Part shown: in pieces, positions 24,794 to 35,826 of the stretch
Layout: every line of letters begins with the position of its first letter
How positions within the stretch are numbered: the first letter of the stretch is position 1
Assembly (NCBI RefSeq): GCF_001653515.1
Contig: NZ_LYOY01000001.1
Location: 806,001-870,000 of the forward strand
From: Streptomyces sp. ERV7
Lineage (GTDB): Bacteria; Actinomycetota; Actinomycetes; Streptomycetales; Streptomycetaceae
Direction: 5' to 3'
DNA: 64,000 nt
Notes under the pieces: generated by a model
The model's database searches: none
What the model was told of the DNA's origin: nothing
Seen by the model: only the letters and a program-made list of their open reading frames with translations
Position numbers and translations under genes: made by a program

Positions 24794-25642
24794 TCAGAGG
24801 CGGCAGGCGTGGATGGCCGTGGTGAGGATGGCCCGGGCGCCCAGCTCGTACAGGTCGTCCATGATCCGCTGGGCCTCCTTGGCCGGGACCATGGCGCGTA
24901 CCGCGACCCAGCCCTCGTTGTGCAGCGGCGAGATCGTCGGCGACTCCAGGCCCGGGGTGAGGGCGACGGCCCGCTCCAGGTGCTCGGCGCGGCAGTCGTA
25001 GTCCATCATCACGTAGGTCCGGGCGACCAGGACGCCCTGGAGCCGGCGCAGGAACTGCTGCACCTTGGGCTCCTCGATGTCCGCGCCGGTGCGCCGGATG
25101 ACCACGGCCTCGGACTTCATGATCGGCTCGCCGATGACTTCCAGGCCCGCGTTGCGCAGCGAGGTGCCGGTCTCGACGACGTCCGCGATGACGTGGGCGA
25201 CACCGAGCTCGATGGCGGTCTCCACGGCGCCGTCCAGGTGGACGACGGAGGCGGTGACGCCGCTGTCCTTGAGGTGCTGGGCGACGATCCCCTCGTACGA
25301 GGTGGCGACCGTCATCCCGTCGAAGTCGCCGACGCCCTTGGCCGTGCCGGGCTTGGTGGCGTAGCGGAAGGTCGAGCGGGCGAAGCCGAGCGGCAGGATC
25401 TCCTCGGCGTCGGCGCCGGAGTCGAGCAGCAGGTCGCGTCCGGTGATGCCGATGTCGAGGCGGCCGGAGCTGACGTAGATCGCGATGTCGCGGGGGCGCA
25501 GATAGAAGAACTCGACCTCGTTGTCGGGGTCGACCGTGACGAGTTCCTTGGACTCCTTGCGCATCTGGTAGCCGGCCTCATGGAGCATCGCCGACGCAGG
25601 TCCGGACAGTGAACCCTTGTTGGGGACGGCGATGCGCAGCAT
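24794..25642 (-). CDS. hisG: ATP phosphoribosyltransferase (long form)
   Basis: This 282-residue protein is HisG, which joins ATP and PRPP in the first, feedback-inhibited step of histidine synthesis. Motifs are LRIAVPNKGSLSGPA at the N-terminus, RPRDIAIYVSSGRLDIGITGRDLL, a PRPP-binding DVVETGTSLRNAGLEV, and the C-terminal regulatory domain (DYDCRAEHLERAVAL, SPLHNEGWVAVRAMV) of the hexameric long form. I start at ATG 25642, with AGGAAG 8 nt upstream. It lies 45 bp after hisE, the next enzyme of the pathway, downstream of the rib genes. Confidence 0.95.
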   Translation of the reverse strand: MLRIAVPNKGSLSGPASAMLHEAGYQMRKESKELVTVDPDNEVEFFYLRPRDIAIYVSSGRLDIGITGRDLLLDSGADAEEILPLGFARSTFRYATKPGTAKGVGDFDGMTVATSYEGIVAQHLKDSGVTASVVHLDGAVETAIELGVAHVIADVVETGTSLRNAGLEVIGEPIMKSEAVVIRRTGADIEEPKVQQFLRRLQGVLVARTYVMMDYDCRAEHLERAVALTPGLESPTISPLHNEGWVAVRAMVPAKEAQRIMDDLYELGARAILTTAIHACRL

Positions 25643-25687
25643 GAGGTCAGCTTCCTTCACGTAAGGGGGTGGGATGTTCGGGTGTGC

Positions 25688-25969
25688 TCAGAGGTGCGCG
25701 TAGACGTCGTCGAGGGAGATCCCGCGCGCGACCATCATCACCTGGACGTGGTACAGCAGCTGCGAGATCTCCTCGGCGGCGGCGTCCTTGCTCTCGTACT
25801 CGGCGGCCATCCAGACCTCGGCGGCCTCCTCGACGACCTTCTTGCCGATGGCATGCACGCCCTTGTCCACCAGCTCGGCGGTGCGGGAGGTGGACGGGTC
25901 GCCGTTGGCGGCCTTGAGCTGGAGCTCCGCGAAGAGCTCTTCGAAACTCTTGGTGGGTTTGTTCGCCAT
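25688..25969 (-). CDS. hisE: Phosphoribosyl-ATP diphosphatase
   Basis: This 93-residue protein removes pyrophosphate from phosphoribosyl-ATP, step two of histidine synthesis. It has the MazG-like all-alpha signature: [30 protein letters not shown] with paired acidic metal ligands, and [18 protein letters not shown]. The fused HisI domain of some bacteria is absent, as usual in actinobacteria. The ATG at 25969 has GAGAAG upstream; longer frames run into ribH. It lies 35 bp after the ribH stop and 45 bp before hisG. Confidence 0.94.
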   Translation of the reverse strand: MANKPTKSFEELFAELQLKAANGDPSTSRTAELVDKGVHAIGKKVVEEAAEVWMAAEYESKDAAAEEISQLLYHVQVMMVARGISLDDVYAHL

Positions 25970-26004
25970 GATGCTTCTCAGGGTAAGGGGTGGGCCCCTG
26001 CCAC

Positions 26005-26490
26005 TCAGCGCCAGGGTTCGCTGACGGTGCGCAGCGTGGCGGCCGTGGCGACGGCGGCGGTGACCGCTTCGTGCCCCTTGTCCTCGTTCGACCCTTCGAG
26101 GCCGGCCCGGTCCAGGGCCTGCTCCTCGGTGTCGCAGGTCAGCACGCCGAAGCCGATGGGTACGCCGGTGTCGATGCTGACCTGGGTGAGGCCGTTGGTG
26201 ACACCCTGGCACACGTAGTCGAAGTGCGGTGTACCGCCCCTGATGACGACGCCGAGGGCGACCACCGCATCGTACCCGCGGCCCGCGAGCACCTTGGCGA
26301 CGACCGGCAGCTCGAAGCTGCCGGGGACGCGCAGCAGCGTCGGCTCGTCGATGCCGAGCTCGTGCAGGGCGCGCAGGGCGCCGTCGACGAGTCCGTCCAT
26401 GACCTTCTCGTGCCACTGCGCCGCGATCACGGCGACCCGGAGGTCTGCGCAGTTGCGTACGGACAGTTCGGGTGCGCCCTTGCCACTCAC
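26005..26490 (-). CDS. ribH: 6,7-dimethyl-8-ribityllumazine synthase
   Basis: This 161-residue enzyme condenses 5-amino-6-ribitylaminouracil with 3,4-dihydroxy-2-butanone 4-phosphate in the penultimate step of riboflavin synthesis. Motifs are [16 protein letters not shown], the substrate-binding [28 protein letters not shown] with the catalytic His, and [19 protein letters not shown]. It starts with GTG at 26490, 52 bp after ribBA. It is the last rib gene before the his pair. Confidence 0.96.
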   Translation of the reverse strand: MSGKGAPELSVRNCADLRVAVIAAQWHEKVMDGLVDGALRALHELGIDEPTLLRVPGSFELPVVAKVLAGRGYDAVVALGVVIRGGTPHFDYVCQGVTNGLTQVSIDTGVPIGFGVLTCDTEEQALDRAGLEGSNEDKGHEAVTAAVATAATLRTVSEPWR

Positions 26491-26542
26491 GTGCTACTCC
26501 TCGGTGATCTGTTGCTGTGTACGGGTGTCGCCGCTGGTGTCT

Positions 26543-27828
<1,286 letters not shown>

Positions 27829-27832
<4 letters not shown>

Positions 27833-28473
27833 GCCGCCGCTCCTTCCAGGACGGGCTGCGCGCTCGTACGGGAGCGCAGCCACCAGTCGCGCAGGCCCCA
27901 CAGGACGATTGCGCCGTAGATGACGTAGACGAAGCCGGAGAAGGCGAAGCCGTTGGCGAAGTTGAGCGGCACGCCCACGGCGTCGACGAGGAGCCAGGCG
28001 AGCCAGAACTCGACCATGCCGCGCGCCTGGGCGTACATGGCGACGATCGTGCCGACGAAGATGTACGCGTCCGGCCACGGGTCCCACGACAGGGTCGGGT
28101 AGGCGGTGAACAGGGCGCCGACCGCGAGGGTGCCGAGCGCCGCGCCCGCGACGAGCAGTCCGCGCTCGCGCCAGGTGGCGAAGCGCACCGCGATGGAGCC
28201 GTCCTGGCCCTGCCGCCTGCCGCTCTGCCACTGGTACCAGCCCCACAGCGCCACCACGATCACCACGACCTGCTTGCCGGCGCTGCCGGAGAGGTGGGCC
28301 GTGCTGAACGCGGCCAGCAGGATGACACCGGAGAGGAACTGGGCGGGCCAGGTCCATATCGAGCGCCGCCAGCCGAGCGCGAGGGCGGCGAGACCGACCG
28401 TGTTGCCGATCATGTCGGACCACATGATGTGCTGGTCGAAGGCGGTGAAGGCCTCGGAGTTGAGCCAGTTCAC
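27829..28473 (-). CDS. ribM: PnuC-family riboflavin transporter, RibM-like
   Basis: This 214-residue protein has about seven membrane helices and the PnuC fold ([68 protein letters not shown]). PnuC proteins normally move nicotinamide riboside, but the actinobacterial members encoded inside FMN-riboswitch rib operons (RibM/PnuX) are known facilitators of riboflavin uptake. Its position between ribE and ribBA, with 4-bp overlaps on both sides, argues for riboflavin. Confidence 0.87.
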
Positions 28474-29084
28474 TTGGGGTCCTCCTGGCCGCGTGCGCCG
28501 AGCAGCCGCTCGACGTACTTGGCGATCACGTCGACCTCCAGGTTGACCGGGTCGCCGGGCTGCTTCAGGCCGAGCGTGGTCAGCGCGAGGGTGGTGGGGA
28601 TGAGGCTGATGGTGAAGTAGTCGGGGCCCGCGTCCACGACCGTGAGGCTGACGCCGTCGACGGTGATGGAGCCCTTCTCGACGACGTAGCGGGACAGCTC
28701 CGCGGGCAGCGAGACCTTGACGATCTCCCAGTTCTCCGAGGGGGTGCGCGCCACGATGGCGCCGGTGCCGTCGACGTGGCCCTGGACGATGTGCCCGCCG
28801 AGGCGGCCGCCGACGGCCATCGGCCGCTCCAGGTTGACCCGGGAGCCGACTTCGAGCGCACCGAGGCTGGAGCGCTTCAGCGTCTCCTCCATCACGTCGG
28901 CGGTGAACTCGCCGTCCCCGAACTCCACGACGGTCAGACAGACGCCGTTGACGGCGATCGAGTCGCCGTGCTGGGCGCCCTCGGTGACGACGGGGCCGCG
29001 CAGACGGAAGCGGGAGGAGTCGCCGAGCTTCTCGACGGCGGTGACCTCACCCAGCTCTTCGACGATTCCGGTGAACACGCTCAT
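28470..29084 (-). CDS. ribE: Riboflavin synthase, alpha subunit
   Basis: This 204-residue protein makes riboflavin by dismutation of two lumazine molecules. It has the two internally repeated lumazine-binding domains. The first begins [14 protein letters not shown] with [16 protein letters not shown]; the second has [31 protein letters not shown] and [13 protein letters not shown]. The start is ATG 29084, overlapping the ribD stop by 4 bp, and its own stop overlaps ribM by 4 bp. Confidence 0.96.
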   Translation of the reverse strand: MSVFTGIVEELGEVTAVEKLGDSSRFRLRGPVVTEGAQHGDSIAVNGVCLTVVEFGDGEFTADVMEETLKRSSLGALEVGSRVNLERPMAVGGRLGGHIVQGHVDGTGAIVARTPSENWEIVKVSLPAELSRYVVEKGSITVDGVSLTVVDAGPDYFTISLIPTTLALTTLGLKQPGDPVNLEVDVIAKYVERLLGARGQEDPK

Positions 29085-30163
29085 CGCTCCTTGGGAGTGG
29101 CACTGATACGGAGATCGGGGCCGATGCGGACGGTCTCGGTCAGTTCGAGCCGCAACGCTTCGGTGATCGTGGTGATTCCGGCGCCGGTGAGGGCCGCCGG
29201 GCCCGCGCCGAGCAGGACGGGTGCGAGGTAGCCGACGACCTTGTCGACGGCGCCCGCGGCGACGAAGGCCCCGGCGAGGGCCGGGCCGCCTTCGAGGAGT
29301 ACGGAACGCACCCCGCGGCTGTGCAGGGCGGCCAGCAGCGCCGGGATGTCCAGACCGGTGGCGCCGCGCGGCAGCCGGACGACGTCGGTGTCCGCCAGAT
29401 GGGCGGTGTCGGCGTCCTCGGCGACCGCGATCAGGGTCGGCGCGGCGTCGTCCAGGACCCGGGCGCCCGGCCGTACGGCCTTGGCCTCGGTGTCGACGAC
29501 GACCCGCAGCGGCTGGACGGCGCCCTCGATGCCCCGCACCGCGAGGTGGGGGTCGTCGGTGCGGGCGGTGCCGGAGCCGACCACCACGGCGTCCGCCTCG
29601 GCGCGCAGCCGGTGGACGTCCGCGCGGGAGGCGGCCGAGGTGATCCAGCGGCTGCTGCCGTCCTCGGCCGCGGTCCGGCCGTCGAGGGTGGCCGCGTACT
29701 TCCACAGGACGTAGGGCCGGCCGAGCCGTACGGAGGTGAGCCAGGCGGCGTTGCCCGCCTCGGCCTCCTCGGCGAGCAGGCCCTGCCCGACCTCGACCCC
29801 GGCCGCCCTCAGGGTGTCGGCGCCGCCGGTGGCCTGCGGGTTCGGGTCGCCGACCGCGTACACCACCCGGGCGATCCCGGCCTGGACGAGCGCCTGGGCG
29901 CAGGGGCCGGTGCGACCGGTGTGGTTGCAGGGTTCGAGGGTGACGTAGGCGGTGCCGCCCCGGGCCCTGTCGCCCGCGGCGGACAGGGCGTGGACCTCGG
30001 CGTGCGGGCCGCCGGCCCGCCGGTGGAAGCCCTCGCCGACGACCGCGCCGGAGGCATCGGTGATGACGCACCCGACGACCGGGTTGGGGCTGGTGGAGCC
30101 GAGTCCGCGCGCGGCGAGCTCAACGGCTCGGCGCATGGCGTCTGCGTCGGCTGCGGTGGCCAC
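29081..30163 (-). CDS. ribD: Bifunctional riboflavin deaminase/reductase
   Basis: This 360-residue fusion has an N-terminal cytidine-deaminase-like domain with the zinc site HAEVHALSAAG and EPCNHTGRTGPC, and a C-terminal DHFR-like reductase domain (WKYAATLDGRTAAEDGSSRWIT, VLLEGGPALAGAF). It converts the GTP cyclohydrolase product to the ribitylaminouracil phosphate. I start at the GTG at 30163, with GGAGGA 5 nt upstream. It is the first gene of the operon and lies about 165 bp after the FMN riboswitch. Confidence 0.95.
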   Translation of the reverse strand: MATAADADAMRRAVELAARGLGSTSPNPVVGCVITDASGAVVGEGFHRRAGGPHAEVHALSAAGDRARGGTAYVTLEPCNHTGRTGPCAQALVQAGIARVVYAVGDPNPQATGGADTLRAAGVEVGQGLLAEEAEAGNAAWLTSVRLGRPYVLWKYAATLDGRTAAEDGSSRWITSAASRADVHRLRAEADAVVVGSGTARTDDPHLAVRGIEGAVQPLRVVVDTEAKAVRPGARVLDDAAPTLIAVAEDADTAHLADTDVVRLPRGATGLDIPALLAALHSRGVRSVLLEGGPALAGAFVAAGAVDKVVGYLAPVLLGAGPAALTGAGITTITEALRLELTETVRIGPDLRISATPKER

Positions 30164-30327
30164 CGGGTCCTCCTGCCTCTTCGGGCACGGACTCCGGGGC
30201 TGTCGATGAACGACAGAGAGCGGGAACAAGGCCGTACAGACAGCTCACGCATGGCCGAAGGACACCGGTCGCCGCGGACGGCGATCAGCGAGACGGCCGG
30301 CATGAGCCCTGAAGGGCCCGCCCGCCG
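30164..30327 (-). other. Leader between the FMN riboswitch and ribD
   Basis: This expression platform shows no ORF I trust. On the minus strand GGGCCCTTCAGGGCTC forms a small hairpin next to the aptamer. There is no clear U-tract terminator, so the switch may act on translation start or by Rho. Confidence 0.45.
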
Positions 30328-30452
30328 CGCACTGCCTCCCATCCGGACTTTCACCGTCGGTCCAGGAATTTCACCTGGTCAACCGGCCACTGGATGCGGC
30401 CGGGTCGCGGACTATTACCGCCGGTTCGGAATTACACCGACCCCGGAGTGCG
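30328..30452 (-). ncRNA. FMN riboswitch (RFN element)
   Basis: On the minus strand the conserved RFN blocks appear in order: GGGTCGGTG, AATTCCGAACCGGCGGTAAT, AGTCCGCGA, CCAGGTGAAATTCCTGG, ACCGACGGTGAAAGTCCGGATGGGAG. This is the known flavin mononucleotide aptamer. It precedes ribD and is expected to shut down the rib operon when FMN is abundant. Confidence 0.96.
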
Positions 30453-30593
30453 CTGCTGCTGGTACAGGGTCAGTGTGCCACGACTGATCGTCGGCCATAC
30501 GGGCGAACATCTATGGCCTGGGTCACAGTGCGGTCGCGGCCCGTAGTGGAGGTTCACCGTCCGCCACATCGCGCGTCCACCGTGGACTCGGTA

Positions 30594-30636
30594 TTGGTCC
30601 ATACCTATTGACGCTCTGGTCTAGTCCTTTTAATCT
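30594..30636 (+). promoter_or_regulatory. Chitinase promoter with two DasR-type boxes
   Basis: TTGGTCCATACC (30594-30605) and CTGGTCTAGTCC (30616-30627) resemble the dre element. The promoter is TTGACG (30608-30613), 17 nt, TAATCT (30631-30636). The second box fills the spacer, in the same arrangement as the chiD promoter at 12157-12199. Confidence 0.87.
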
Positions 30637-30742
30637 CCGTGTCACCTCCGAGGTGAGGCCCGCCGGTGTGCGCACACCTGGGCCGCCGCACGACCGCCCG
30701 CAGTCCGCCGTGTCCCACCGACCTCCCCTGGAGGAACCGATC

Positions 30743-33139
30743 GTGCTGTCCCCCACTCGTACGAGAGCCACGCTGCTCGCGACCGGTGCCGCGGTCGCGG
30801 GGCTGGTGCTCTCCTCCCTCTCCGCGAGCGTCTCGCACGCCGCCTGGGGGTCCCCCCTGGACGAAGTCCTTGGGGGAGAGTCCTGCCGCCCCGACGGGCT
30901 CTACAAGACGCCCGGCGTCGACGTCCCCTACTGCTCCGTGTACGACACGGACGGCCGCGAGAAGATGGGCGCCGACCACCAGCGCCGGGTCATCGGGTAC
31001 TTCACCGGCTGGCGCACCGGCCAGGACGGGACCCCCGCCTACCTCGCCTCCGACATCCCGTGGGACAAGGTCACCCACCTCAACTACGCGTTCGCGCACA
31101 TCGGTTCCGACAACAAGATCTCCGTCGGGGGCGACGGCGAGAAGAACGCGGCGACCGGAATGACCTGGCCCGGCGTCGCCGGGGCCGACATGGACCCCGC
31201 GCTCCCGTACAAGGGCCACTTCAACCTCCTGAACAAATTCAAGAAGCAGCACCCGAATGTGAAGACGCTCATCTCCGTGGGCGGCTGGGCCGAGACCGGC
31301 GGCTATTTCGGTGACGACGGAAAGCGCGTCGCGTCGGGCGGCTTCTATTCGATGGCCACCAACGCCGACGGCTCGGTGAACCAGCCGGGCATCGACACGT
31401 TCGCGGACTCGGCCGTCGCCTTCATCAAGAAGTACGGGTTCAACGGCGTCGACATCGACTACGAATACCCCACGACGATGAAGGACGCGGGCAATCCGCT
31501 GGACTGGACGCTGTCCAACGCCCGCCGGGCGGGCCTGGTCAAGAGCTATGCGGTGCTGATGAAGTCACTGCGCGAGAAGCTGGACCGCGCGGGAGCGGCC
31601 GACGGTAAGCACTATCTGCTTTCCGTTGCCGCGCCCTCGTCCGGCTATCTGCTGCGCGGTATGGAGACCTTCCAGGTCCAGAAGTACCTGGACTACGTCA
31701 ACATCATGTCGTACGACCTGCACGGCGCCTGGAACGAGTACGTGGGTCCGAACGCCTCGCTCTTCGACGACGGCAAGGACGCGGAACTCGCGGCGGCGGG
31801 CGTCTATTCGACCTCGCAGTACGGCGGGATCGGCTATCTCAACGCGGACTGGGCCTACCACTACTTCCGCGGTTCGATGCCGGCCGGGCGCATCAACATG
31901 GGCCTGCCGTACTACACCCGGGGATTCAAGAACGTGACCGGCGGGACGGACGGGCTGTGGGGCAAGGCCGCGTCCACCACCTGCCCGGCCGGATCGGGGC
32001 TGACCAAGTGCGGTGACGGCGCGACCGGCATCGACAACCTCTGGCACGACGACGACACCGACGGCAAGGAGGCCCCGGCGGGCTCCAACCCGATGTGGCA
32101 CGCCAAGAACCTGGAGAAGGGCGTCGTCGGCGACTACGTGACCAAGTACGGCTTCCCCGCCGACACCAAGCTGACCGGCACCTACGCGCGCAAGTACAGC
32201 TCGACCCTGGTGGCGCCCTGGCTGTGGAACGACCAGAAGAAGGTCTTCCTCTCCACCGAGGACGAGCAGTCGGTGAACGCCAAGGCCGACTACGTGGTCG
32301 ACAAGGGCATCGGCGGCACGATGGTCTGGGAGCTCGCGGGCGACTACCGGTACGACGCGGCCAAGGGGCAGTACGAGCCGGGCTCGACGCTGACGTCCGC
32401 GATGTACGACAAGTTCAAGTCGGCGGCCCCGTACGGCGCCAAGCGCTCCTCGGTCACCCTGCCGACGCAGGCGATCGACATCGGCGTGGACTTCGGGCAG
32501 TTCCCGCTCGGCGACTCCAACTACCCGATCAGCCCCAAGGTGACGCTCACCAACCGCACCAAGGCGACGCTGCCGGGCGGCACGGAGTTCCAGTTCGACT
32601 ACGGGACCTCGGCCCCGGCGAACGCCAAGGACCAGTCCGGCTTCGGCACGGCGATCGTCCGCAGCGACCACAGCGGCAGCAACGTGGGCGGTCTGAAGGG
32701 TGACTACAACCGGGTCTCGCTGAAGCTCCCGGCCTGGCAGTCGCTGGCCCCGGGCGCCTCGGTGACGCTGGACTTCGTCTACTACCTGCCGGTGTCGACG
32801 CCCTCCAACTGGACGGTGACCTTCGGCGGCCGCAACTACGCCGTGGCCGGGGACCTCACCCGGGGCGCGACGCTCACCGAGCCGGAGACGGGCACGACGG
32901 GCGGCACGACCGGCGGTACGACCGGTGGTTCGACGGGCGGCACCACGGGCGGCTCGACCGGTGGCTCCACGGGTGGCGGGTCCTGCACCGCGCCCACCTG
33001 GACGGCCACGGCCGAGTACGGTGGCTCCACGACCGTGTCGTACAAGTCCCACAACTGGAAGGCGAAGTGGTGGACGAAGGGCGAGGAGCCCGGAACCACC
33101 GGTGACTGGGGCGTCTGGCAGGACCTCGGCGCCTGCTGA
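30743..33139 (+). CDS. Modular secreted GH18 chitinase with C-terminal CBM5/12
   Basis: This 798-residue enzyme has a signal peptide ([25 protein letters not shown]) and a GH18 barrel with [30 protein letters not shown] and catalytic GVDIDYEYP (Glu 241). A chitinase C-type beta domain follows (about 570-710). After a Gly/Thr/Ser linker of GGTT/GGST repeats comes a chitin-binding module ([35 protein letters not shown]). GTG 30743 is supported by GAGGAA 6 nt upstream. Residues just after the signal peptide are encoded by a dispersed GC-rich repeat. By position it corresponds to the second chitinase of this region in S. coelicolor. DasR control is predicted. Confidence 0.93.
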   Translation: MLSPTRTRATLLATGAAVAGLVLSSLSASVSHAAWGSPLDEVLGGESCRPDGLYKTPGVDVPYCSVYDTDGREKMGADHQRRVIGYFTGWRTGQDGTPAYLASDIPWDKVTHLNYAFAHIGSDNKISVGGDGEKNAATGMTWPGVAGADMDPALPYKGHFNLLNKFKKQHPNVKTLISVGGWAETGGYFGDDGKRVASGGFYSMATNADGSVNQPGIDTFADSAVAFIKKYGFNGVDIDYEYPTTMKDAGNPLDWTLSNARRAGLVKSYAVLMKSLREKLDRAGAADGKHYLLSVAAPSSGYLLRGMETFQVQKYLDYVNIMSYDLHGAWNEYVGPNASLFDDGKDAELAAAGVYSTSQYGGIGYLNADWAYHYFRGSMPAGRINMGLPYYTRGFKNVTGGTDGLWGKAASTTCPAGSGLTKCGDGATGIDNLWHDDDTDGKEAPAGSNPMWHAKNLEKGVVGDYVTKYGFPADTKLTGTYARKYSSTLVAPWLWNDQKKVFLSTEDEQSVNAKADYVVDKGIGGTMVWELAGDYRYDAAKGQYEPGSTLTSAMYDKFKSAAPYGAKRSSVTLPTQAIDIGVDFGQFPLGDSNYPISPKVTLTNRTKATLPGGTEFQFDYGTSAPANAKDQSGFGTAIVRSDHSGSNVGGLKGDYNRVSLKLPAWQSLAPGASVTLDFVYYLPVSTPSNWTVTFGGRNYAVAGDLTRGATLTEPETGTTGGTTGGTTGGSTGGTTGGSTGGSTGGGSCTAPTWTATAEYGGSTTVSYKSHNWKAKWWTKGEEPGTTGDWGVWQDLGAC
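30846..30877 (+). repeat. GC-rich dispersed repeat inside the chitinase reading frame
   Basis: GGGGGTCCCCCC, then TGGACGAAGTCCT with a small dyad, then GGGGGAG is the same layout as 5408-5443. It is in frame and encodes about 11 residues ([11 protein letters not shown]) between the signal peptide and the mature enzyme. Confidence 0.65.
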
Positions 33140-33213
33140 ACCCCCGCCCCCGAACGCCCGGCGGCGCGACTCGAGGCCCTTGCCGCCTCGCCGGGCACCT
33201 TCCGTGAAGCGCC

Positions 33214-33247
33214 CGCACCCCGGCCGGATCCTCCCGGCCGGGGTGCG
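33214..33247. terminator. Bidirectional terminator between chitinase and ROK gene
   Basis: A 14-bp perfect stem (33214-33227, 33234-33247) with a 6-nt loop separates convergent genes. Confidence 0.75.
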
Positions 33248-33254
33248 GTGCGTC

Positions 33255-34388
33255 TCAGGGTGCGAACAGCTCGTCCTGCGCCGCGTCCCGCGCCGCGAGC
33301 AGGGCCCCGCGCAGCACCGCCCCGTCCCCGAGCTCGCTGGGCCGGACCTCCGCGCCCAGCGGGGTGAGGGCCGCGAGCCGGCGCTGCACCCGGGCGGAGA
33401 GCGACGCGCCGCCCGCGTGGCCGAGTTCGCCGCCGAGCACGATCACCCCCGGGTCCAGCACGGAGACCACGGCCGCCGCGCCGATGGCGATCCGCTCGGC
33501 CAGCGCGTCGAGGAAGGGGCCGCCCACCTCGCGCACCAGGGTCTCGGCGCGGCCCGTCAGCCCGTACTCGGCGGCGAGCCGCACCACCGCGTCGGCGCCC
33601 GCGAGCCCGTGGAACCCGCCGTCGCAGCCGGTCGAGGAAGGCAGCGCGCCGGTGCCCGGGACGGGCAGGAAGCCGATCTCGCCCGCGCCGCCGGAGGCCC
33701 CCCGGCGCAGCTTCCCGTCCAGGAAGACCGCCGCGCCCACGCCCTGGCCCAGCCAGAGCAGCACGAAGTCGGCCTGGCCGCGCGCGGCGCCGAGCCGGTG
33801 CTCGGCCATCGCCGCCAGGTTCACCTCGTTCTCGACGAGGACCGCGGCCGACAGCCGCCGCTGCAGGGCGGGGACCAGCTCGCGGTGCCAGGCGGGCAGG
33901 CCCGTGCTGTCGCGCAGCTCGCCCGTCGCCGGGTCGATCAGACCGGGCGCCCCGATGCCGACGCTGTGCGGCCGCTCGGCGCCCGCCTCCTTCGCGGTGC
34001 GCTCCAGGAGCGCCACCGCCTGCTCCACGGCGGCCCCGGTCCCTGCCTCGGCGCCGATCGGCAGGGCGGCCTCGGCGAGGGTCGCGCCGAGGAGGTCGGC
34101 CACGAGCACGGTGACGCTGTCGGTGCGTACGTCCAGGGCGGCGAGGTGGGCCCGGTCCGCGACGATCCCGTACAGCTTGGCGTTGGGTCCGCGCCGCTCG
34201 GCGCCGGACTCCCCCACGACCTCGACGAGGCCCGAGCCCTGGAGCCGTTCGACCAGGTCGGCGACGGTGGGGCGGGACAGACCGGTGAGCTTCTTGAGCT
34301 GACCCGCCGTCAACGGGCCCTCGTCCTGGAGCAGGCGCAGGGCGAGGCGGTCGTTGATGACCCGGGCGGTGCTGGGTGAGGCGGGCAT
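33255..34388 (-). CDS. ROK family transcriptional regulator
   Basis: This 377-residue NagC/XylR-type regulator has an N-terminal winged helix (GPLTAGQLKKLTGLSRPTVADLVERLQ) and a sugar-kinase-like ROK domain (LDVRTDSVTVLVADL, VGIGAPGLIDPATGEL, ENEVNLAAMAEHRLG, GGAGEIGFLP). The CxCGxxGCxE zinc motif of many ROK proteins is reduced to TGCDGGFHG, so zinc binding is doubtful. ATG 34388 is preceded by AAGGAT. It faces an MFS transporter across a gap with a perfect inverted repeat, the likely operator, so it probably controls itself and the transporter in response to a sugar. Confidence 0.9.
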   Translation of the reverse strand: MPASPSTARVINDRLALRLLQDEGPLTAGQLKKLTGLSRPTVADLVERLQGSGLVEVVGESGAERRGPNAKLYGIVADRAHLAALDVRTDSVTVLVADLLGATLAEAALPIGAEAGTGAAVEQAVALLERTAKEAGAERPHSVGIGAPGLIDPATGELRDSTGLPAWHRELVPALQRRLSAAVLVENEVNLAAMAEHRLGAARGQADFVLLWLGQGVGAAVFLDGKLRRGASGGAGEIGFLPVPGTGALPSSTGCDGGFHGLAGADAVVRLAAEYGLTGRAETLVREVGGPFLDALAERIAIGAAAVVSVLDPGVIVLGGELGHAGGASLSARVQRRLAALTPLGAEVRPSELGDGAVLRGALLAARDAAQDELFAP

Positions 34389-34435
34389 GCCGGAATCCTT
34401 CCAGACGACCGAAACCCGATGGACGGCGGAGTATT

Positions 34436-34456
34436 TATCAGGCAGGGTTCCTGATA
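34436..34456. promoter_or_regulatory. Candidate ROK operator
   Basis: TATCAGG (34436-34442) and CCTGATA (34450-34456) form a perfect 7-bp dyad with a 7-bp centre between the divergent ROK and MFS genes. The CAGG/CCTG core resembles sites reported for other actinobacterial ROK repressors. Confidence 0.65.
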
Positions 34457-34515
34457 GTTTATCGCGCGCCGGTGGGCACCGGCAGCGCACCGGCATCCAG
34501 GGGAGGATCGGGCAG

Positions 34516-35754
34516 ATGGCGAGCGGAGCGGACGACGCCGCACGGCGGTTGAGGCGGGCCAGGATCGCGATCGCCGCGGTGTTCTGCGTGCACGGCGCGG
34601 TCACCGGGAACTTCGCGACCCGGGTCCCCTGGATCCAGGACCACACCGGGGTCTCCACCGGTCAGCTCGGTCTGGCGCTGGCGTTTCCCGCCATCGGCTC
34701 GTCGCTCCTGATGCCGCTCTCCGGCGCGATCACGCACCGGTTCGGGGCGCGCCGGGCACTGCGCGGGCTGCTCGCCCTGTGGACCCTGGGCCTCGCGCTC
34801 CCGGCGCTCGCGCCGAACCTCTACACGCTCTGCGCGGCGCTCTTCCTGTTCGGGGCCACCTCGGGCATGTCGGACGTGGCCATGAACGCGCTCGGCGTGG
34901 AGACCGAGAACCGGCTCGGCCGCTCCATCATGTCCGGGCTGCACGGCATGTGGAGCGCGGGCGCCCTGATCGGCTCGACCGCCGGTACGCTCGCCGCCCA
35001 CCTCGGCGTCGACGCGCGCGTGCACCACCTCGTCGCGGCGGCCGTCCTCACCGCGCTGGGCGCGCTCGTCTGCGGCGGTGTGCTGGATCTGCGCAGCGCG
35101 CCCGACGAGGCCCCGCCGCCGCGCTTCGCCCGGCCGCCCAGGACGGCGCTGGCCATCGGACTCGTCGCGTTCTGCGCGGTGTTCGCCGAGGGGGCGAGCC
35201 TGGACTGGTCGGCGGTGTATCTGCGGGACACCATGGACGCGTCGGCGGGCCTCGCCGCCGCCTCGACCACCGCGTTCACCCTGACCATGGCGGTGGTGCG
35301 GATCGCGGGCGACAAGGTCGTGGACCGGTTCGGTGCGGTACGGACGGTCCGCTGCGGCGGTGTGCTGGCCACTGCGGGCGGCCTGGCGGTGGTCCTCGCG
35401 CCCGCGCCGGCCGTGGCGATGGGCGGGTTCGCCCTGATCGGTCTCGGGGTCGCGGTCGTGGTGCCGCTGGCCTTCGCGGCGGCCGGGCGCAGCGGCCCCA
35501 ACCCGAGCCAGGCCATCGCGGGCGTCGCCACCATCACGTACACCTCAGGCCTCATCGCTCCCTCGGCCATCGGCGGCATCGCCGATCTGACCTCGCTGGT
35601 GGTGTCGTTCGGCCTGGTCACGGTGCTGGCGCTCGGGCTGGTGGCGGGGGCGGAGGTGCTGCGTACGGGAGTGCGCGCCCGGAAGGCCCGGAAGGCGGGC
35701 GGCGGGGGCGCGGCAAAGGCGGCGCCGGCGCGGTCCACCGGCGGCGCCCGGTAG
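34516..35754 (+). CDS. MFS transporter, probable sugar-type
   Basis: This 412-residue protein has about twelve membrane helices and normal MFS loops (HRFGARRALRGL after helix 2, DRFGAVRTVRCGG at the equivalent half-2 position). Most similar groups are fucose-permease-like or efflux-type MFS proteins with a GVETENRLGRSIMSGLHGMWSAG segment. ATG 34516 follows GGGAGG. The divergent ROK regulator suggests a carbohydrate substrate. Direction of transport cannot be inferred. Confidence 0.85.
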   Translation: MASGADDAARRLRRARIAIAAVFCVHGAVTGNFATRVPWIQDHTGVSTGQLGLALAFPAIGSSLLMPLSGAITHRFGARRALRGLLALWTLGLALPALAPNLYTLCAALFLFGATSGMSDVAMNALGVETENRLGRSIMSGLHGMWSAGALIGSTAGTLAAHLGVDARVHHLVAAAVLTALGALVCGGVLDLRSAPDEAPPPRFARPPRTALAIGLVAFCAVFAEGASLDWSAVYLRDTMDASAGLAAASTTAFTLTMAVVRIAGDKVVDRFGAVRTVRCGGVLATAGGLAVVLAPAPAVAMGGFALIGLGVAVVVPLAFAAAGRSGPNPSQAIAGVATITYTSGLIAPSAIGGIADLTSLVVSFGLVTVLALGLVAGAEVLRTGVRARKARKAGGGGAAKAAPARSTGGAR

Positions 35755-35784
35755 CCCGCGGCTGAACCGTATGGGGGCGGTTCA

Positions 35785-35825
35785 GCCGGGGCGCTCCCCC
35801 TTCGGCCCCGTCCCGGGGCCCCGGC
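35785..35825. terminator. Probable bidirectional terminator
   Basis: GCCGGGGC (35785-35792) and GCCCCGGC (35818-35825) form an 8-bp stem enclosing a further GC-rich internal fold between the convergent MFS and alginate-lyase-like genes. Confidence 0.5.
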
Positions 35826-35826
35826 C

